Positions 61,267 to 64,000 of a stretch of 64,000 bases of DNA are shown one piece after another (the stretch's first letter is position 1; the number at the start of each line of letters is the position of its first letter). The position numbers were made by a program, and so were the translations under genes. Below the pieces are notes generated by a model that did not search any database, was not told where the DNA came from, and was given only the letters and a program-made list of their open reading frames with translations. The stretch lies in the NCBI GenBank assembly GCA_035539215.1, contig DATLIX010000091.1, forward strand, positions 62,001 to 126,000, written 5' to 3'. The stretch is from Dongia_B sp035539215 (GTDB lineage Bacteria > Pseudomonadota > Alphaproteobacteria > Dongiales > Dongiaceae).

Positions 61267-61286
61267 GACCCTTTATGGGTCTTTTT
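61267..61286 (+). terminator. Terminator-like hairpin facing rightwards, with no gene before it
   Basis: GACCC-TTTAT-GGGTC followed by TTTTT on the plus strand. The gap (61248-61320) lies between two minus-strand genes, so it would end only antisense transcripts. On the minus strand it is a plain 5' hairpin before the binding-protein gene. Confidence 0.4.
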
Positions 61287-61320
61287 ATGTGCGCGACGTC
61301 GCCGTGCCGCTGATCGCCGA

Positions 61321-62106
61321 TCAGCTTTGCCGAGCCAGAAAGCTGCTGATGATTTCCGTGATCGCCTGCGGCTGTTCCATCGTGAGGACATGAGCCGCAT
61401 CGGGCAGCAGGGCGAATTTCGAACCGCTGATTCGCTTGTGCAGGCCGAGCATCATGTCGGGTGTGGCCGATGGATCCTCGGCTCCGGCGATAAGCAAGGT
61501 CGGCGTCGCGATTTTTTCCGCGACGCCGGCAAGATTCATGTCACGAATTGCGGCCGCACAGCCGATATAGCCTTCCGCCGACGTGAGGCGGATCATGGCG
61601 CGCGCTGCATTCACGACATCGCCATGTCGCTCACGGAAATAGGGCGTAAACCACCGCTCCAATGTCGGCTCGACGACCGGTTCCAGGCCATGCTGCTTCA
61701 CGGTCGCGATGCGTTGCTTCCACAGATCCGGGGAGGTTTGCGCAAATGTTGCGCATAGGGTCAAGCTGCGTAGGCGATCAGGCGCCCGCGCACCCAAAAG
61801 CTGACCAATCATTCCGCCAAGCGATAGACCGATAAAGTGGACAGTCGGAATCTTGAGGGTGTCGAGCAAGGCGAGAACATCGTCCACCAACAGGTCAAGG
61901 CTGTAATCGCCGGCGGTGGCCTCGGTCTGCCCGTGCCCGCGCGTGTCGTAGCGGATGACGCGAAAGTCTTGCGAGAGAGCTTTTGCCTGGCTGTCCCACA
62001 TCGTCAGATCAGCAGCCAGGCTATTGCTCATCAAAACGGCGGGGCGGTTTTCCGCGCCGTCTGAGCTCACATGGACCGAGATTCCATTGGACGCAAGTCT
62101 GCCCAA
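61321..62106 (-). CDS. Alpha/beta hydrolase, 3-oxoadipate enol-lactonase-like (PcaD family)
   Basis: A 261-residue serine hydrolase. The nucleophile elbow is GLSLGGMIGQ, the oxyanion region NSLAADLTMWDSQ, the acid in AGAEDPSATP, and the catalytic His in DAAHVLTMEQP. PcaD opens 3-oxoadipate enol-lactone, but no other protocatechuate genes are present, so it more likely acts on a sugar lactone of this cluster. The start is TTG with GGGGGAAGG upstream. First gene of the minus-strand operon, divergent from the FAD oxidoreductase. Confidence 0.88.
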   Translation of the reverse strand: MGRLASNGISVHVSSDGAENRPAVLMSNSLAADLTMWDSQAKALSQDFRVIRYDTRGHGQTEATAGDYSLDLLVDDVLALLDTLKIPTVHFIGLSLGGMIGQLLGARAPDRLRSLTLCATFAQTSPDLWKQRIATVKQHGLEPVVEPTLERWFTPYFRERHGDVVNAARAMIRLTSAEGYIGCAAAIRDMNLAGVAEKIATPTLLIAGAEDPSATPDMMLGLHKRISGSKFALLPDAAHVLTMEQPQAITEIISSFLARQS

Positions 62107-62178
62107 GCCTTCCCCCGCACTCTTCTATTCGGCTGTGTGTTCATCACACTTGATGTCATCTGAGTTCATGGCGACAAC

Positions 62179-62190
62179 ATTGTCAACAAT
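62179..62190. promoter_or_regulatory. Palindromic operator candidate ATTGTCAACAAT
   Basis: ATTGT-CA-ACAAT, flanked by a second inverted pair ACAACA (62174) and TGTTGT (62193). It lies between the divergent lactonase-like and FAD-oxidoreductase genes. FadR/VanR-type GntR sites such as ATTGTATACAAT have this shape, and a gene for such a regulator starts at 63353. Confidence 0.65.
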
Positions 62191-62244
62191 TTTGTTGTAA
62201 AAATTGGCGGCACGTGGCTTCTTGAACCTGGGGTGGAGAGGCAA

Positions 62245-63348
62245 ATGGACGTAGAAGCTATCGTCGTCGGCGCGGGGGTCATCGGATTGGCAATCGCGCG
62301 GCGCATCGCCAAGACGGGTCGCAGCGTTTTCGTCATCGAGGCAGAGGAGCGCATTGGCGCCCATACCTCGTCCCGAAATTCGGAAGTGATCCATGCCGGA
62401 ATCTATTACCCGGAGGGAAGCCTCAAGGCGCAGCTATGCGTTGCCGGCCGGAAAGCCCTCTATGCCTATTGTGACGCGCGGCATATCCCCTTGAAACGAA
62501 CGGGAAAACTCATTGTCGCCGCATCGGAGGCCGAGAGCGCAGCTTTGCAGTCGCTTTACCAGCGTGGACAACAGAATGGCGTCGGCGATCTGCAATGGCT
62601 CTCCGCCGGCGAGGCGCGCGCGCTCGAACCGGAAGTCGAATGCGTCGCCGCCATCCTCTCCCCTTCATCCGGCATCGTTGACAGCCATGCCTATATGCTG
62701 TCGCTTCAGGGCGAGGCCGAAGCGAAGGGCGCTCAATGTGTTTTTCGCACGAAAGTTGAGGACATCGAGGTGATCGATGACGGCTTCGAGGTGCAAACAC
62801 GCGGCGCCGAAAGCATGGCGGTAACGAGTAGCGCGGTATTCAACTGCGCCGGTTTCGATGCCCAGATTGTCGCCGCGAAAGTTCGTGCCTATCCCCGTAA
62901 CCGGGTGCCGCCGCGCTTTCTGGCAAAGGGCAACTATTTCTCGGTCTCCGGTCCCACGCCTTTCCGGCATCTGGTCTATCCCATGCCCGTTGCCGGCGGC
63001 CTCGGAGTCCACGTTACTCTGGATCTTGCAGGTCGCATGCGCCTTGGCCCGGATCTGCATTGGGTGGAGAAAGTGGACTACACCGCGGATTCGAGTATGA
63101 TTCAGGCGTTCTACAACTCGGTCAGCACGTTCTGGCCCTCCGTGTTGGAGAGGGACCTGAGTTGGACGTATAGCGGCATCAGGCCGAAAACCAGCGGCCC
63201 CGGAGAGCCCCCCTCGGACTTCCTTGTTGACGGGCCGGAAGATCATGGTATTGCGGGCCTTGTTAACCTATTTGGGATCGAGTCCCCAGGATTGACTTCC
63301 TCGCTGGCGCTGGCAGAACTTGCCGTGCAGAAACTTGGTTGGAGTTGA
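62245..63348 (+). CDS. FAD-dependent oxidoreductase (DAO family, L-2-hydroxyglutarate oxidase-like)
   Basis: A 367-residue flavoenzyme. FAD motif AIVVGAGVIGLAIARRIA at residue 5, then TSSRNSEVIHAGIYYPEGSLKA, which is typical for LhgO-like enzymes. FNCAGFDAQ and FGIESPGLTSSLALAE near the end complete the FAD domain. Such enzymes oxidise 2-hydroxy acids with electrons to the respiratory chain. The ATG at 62245 has GGAGAGG just upstream; the GTG at 62233 was rejected. The next gene starts 4 nt after the stop. Confidence 0.88.
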   Translation: MDVEAIVVGAGVIGLAIARRIAKTGRSVFVIEAEERIGAHTSSRNSEVIHAGIYYPEGSLKAQLCVAGRKALYAYCDARHIPLKRTGKLIVAASEAESAALQSLYQRGQQNGVGDLQWLSAGEARALEPEVECVAAILSPSSGIVDSHAYMLSLQGEAEAKGAQCVFRTKVEDIEVIDDGFEVQTRGAESMAVTSSAVFNCAGFDAQIVAAKVRAYPRNRVPPRFLAKGNYFSVSGPTPFRHLVYPMPVAGGLGVHVTLDLAGRMRLGPDLHWVEKVDYTADSSMIQAFYNSVSTFWPSVLERDLSWTYSGIRPKTSGPGEPPSDFLVDGPEDHGIAGLVNLFGIESPGLTSSLALAELAVQKLGWS

Positions 63349-63352
63349 TTTT

Positions 63353-64000
63353 TTGACCCAGAAAAAAAATAGCGAATATGCGGCCGAGATCGTCCGGCAT
63401 ATCAAGCAAAACATCATCTTCGGCCGGCTGCGTCCGCGCGAGCGATTGATCGAGGAAGACATCACGGCCCAGTTCGATGTTTCCCGCCATGTCGTGCGCG
63501 CCGCGATTGTCGAATTGGAACAACTCGGCCTTGTCACCCGCAGGCCGAATAAAGGCGTTACCGTTCGCGATTTCTCGGTGCAGGAAGTCGACCAGATCTA
63601 CGAGATGCGCGCTTTGCTTCAGGCCGAAGCGTCACGGCGCATTCCGATGCCGGCCAACAATGTGCTGATCAGCCAGCTTGAAGGCATTCACAAGGACTAT
63701 TGCGCCGCCCATGACCGCGGCGAGCTGCAGGTCGTCTGTTCCTTGAACAACCAGTTTCACCGCGCGATCTGGGCCGCCTGCGGCAACGCCTGCCTCAGCG
63801 GTCTCATCGACAGGCTATGGGTCGAAACGCTCGGCATCCGCTGCTACGGCATCGGCGATCCGGGGCTTTTGAAGCTTGCGCGCGCCGAGCATGCGCGGAT
63901 GATCGAGCTTCTTCGCATCGGCGATCGCGAGGCCTTCATCGCCCTGACGGTCGACCATATGCAACCCTCGCTGGACGCTTACAAAAGGGCCCATGGCGGC
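63353..64000 (+). CDS. FadR-type GntR transcriptional regulator, cut by the window end
   Basis: 216 residues are visible and the 3' end is missing. The N-terminal winged helix (EYAAEIVRHIKQNIIFGRL, RERLIEEDITAQFDVSRHVV, GLVTRRPNKGVTVRDF) is followed by an FCD helical domain (EVDQIYEMRALLQAEASRRI, NNQFHRAIWAACGN, EHARMIELL with the metal His). The start is TTG at 63353 with GGAG 8 nt upstream, 4 nt after the FAD gene stop. It probably binds the TTGTCAAC palindromes at 50.3 and 62.2 kb, sensing a hydroxy- or sugar acid. Confidence 0.9.
   Translation, partial: MTQKKNSEYAAEIVRHIKQNIIFGRLRPRERLIEEDITAQFDVSRHVVRAAIVELEQLGLVTRRPNKGVTVRDFSVQEVDQIYEMRALLQAEASRRIPMPANNVLISQLEGIHKDYCAAHDRGELQVVCSLNNQFHRAIWAACGNACLSGLIDRLWVETLGIRCYGIGDPGLLKLARAEHARMIELLRIGDREAFIALTVDHMQPSLDAYKRAHGG

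Noticed and set aside
1..64000. CRISPR arrays, tRNA/rRNA genes, insertion sequences, integrase or phage genes
   Set aside because: No spaced repeats, cloverleaf sequences, transposase or recombinase proteins were found on either strand.

Overview
The window looks like a stretch of a GC-rich alphaproteobacterial chromosome. I infer Rhizobiales or Rhodospirillales from LigD with two Ku copies, several EcfG-type GGAAC promoters, a large catalase, KGG-repeat and PRC-barrel stress proteins, and many ABC-importer/catabolic operons. No rRNA, tRNA, CRISPR array, insertion sequence or phage gene was seen. Genes are packed into operons, with ATGA or TAATG overlaps common.

Region 1 (1-33.5 kb, apart from an insert at 8.4-19.0 kb) reads as a general-stress and DNA-repair neighbourhood. 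It holds a Gly-rich secreted protein, a family I pyrophosphatase, LigD (phosphoesterase-ligase-polymerase), a KGG-repeat protein, a PRC-barrel protein and two Ku genes. Beyond the insert come small hydrophilic proteins, an AsmA-like protein, a BrkB/YihY membrane protein, topoisomerase IB, an EmrAB-like efflux pair, a KatE-type catalase, two SDRs, a DUF2231 membrane protein and a lipoprotein sugar/sorbosone dehydrogenase. At least five of the intergenic gaps carry GGAAC-N16/17-NGTT, the pattern bound by the general stress sigma factor EcfG; weaker versions precede further genes.

Region 2 (8.4-19.0 kb) starts with a proline-racemase-fold enzyme whose two catalytic positions are Ser and Thr. It continues with a sulfonate island: SsuD monooxygenase plus a flavoprotein on the minus strand, and two complete SsuABC-type importers on the plus strand. 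Related TTTTC-T-rich repeats lie in front of both importer operons.

Region 3 (33.5-46.5 kb) holds a BASS transporter and a dipeptide-type ABC operon (SBP, two permeases, two ATPases) that runs into an M32 carboxypeptidase and an isoaspartyl peptidase. It is divergent from a GntR/YtrA-like regulator operon with a creatininase-like amidohydrolase, a ketopantoate-reductase-like enzyme and an SDR. Two sites of the form GTNCTA-N6-TAGNAC sit in the divergent promoter.

Region 4 (46.5-64 kb) is the most unusual part. An etfB-etfA-(Fe-S)/membrane oxidoreductase operon is divergent from two tandem copies of a GMC flavodehydrogenase plus small-subunit module. Neither copy has a visible export signal, and there is no cytochrome c subunit. 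An amidohydrolase/lactonase and a YdcZ-like transporter follow. On the other side of a terminator is a sugar-type ABC operon with a GlcG-like protein, an SDR, a tautomerase and a lactonase-like hydrolase. It is divergent from an FAD oxidoreductase and a FadR-type GntR regulator that is cut by the window end. The same TTGTCAAC core occurs in both divergent promoters, which suggests one regulon. My best hypothesis is that the sugar-like substrate is imported and oxidised in the cytoplasm by GMC enzymes, with electrons passing to ETF and then, through the Fe-S membrane protein, to quinone.
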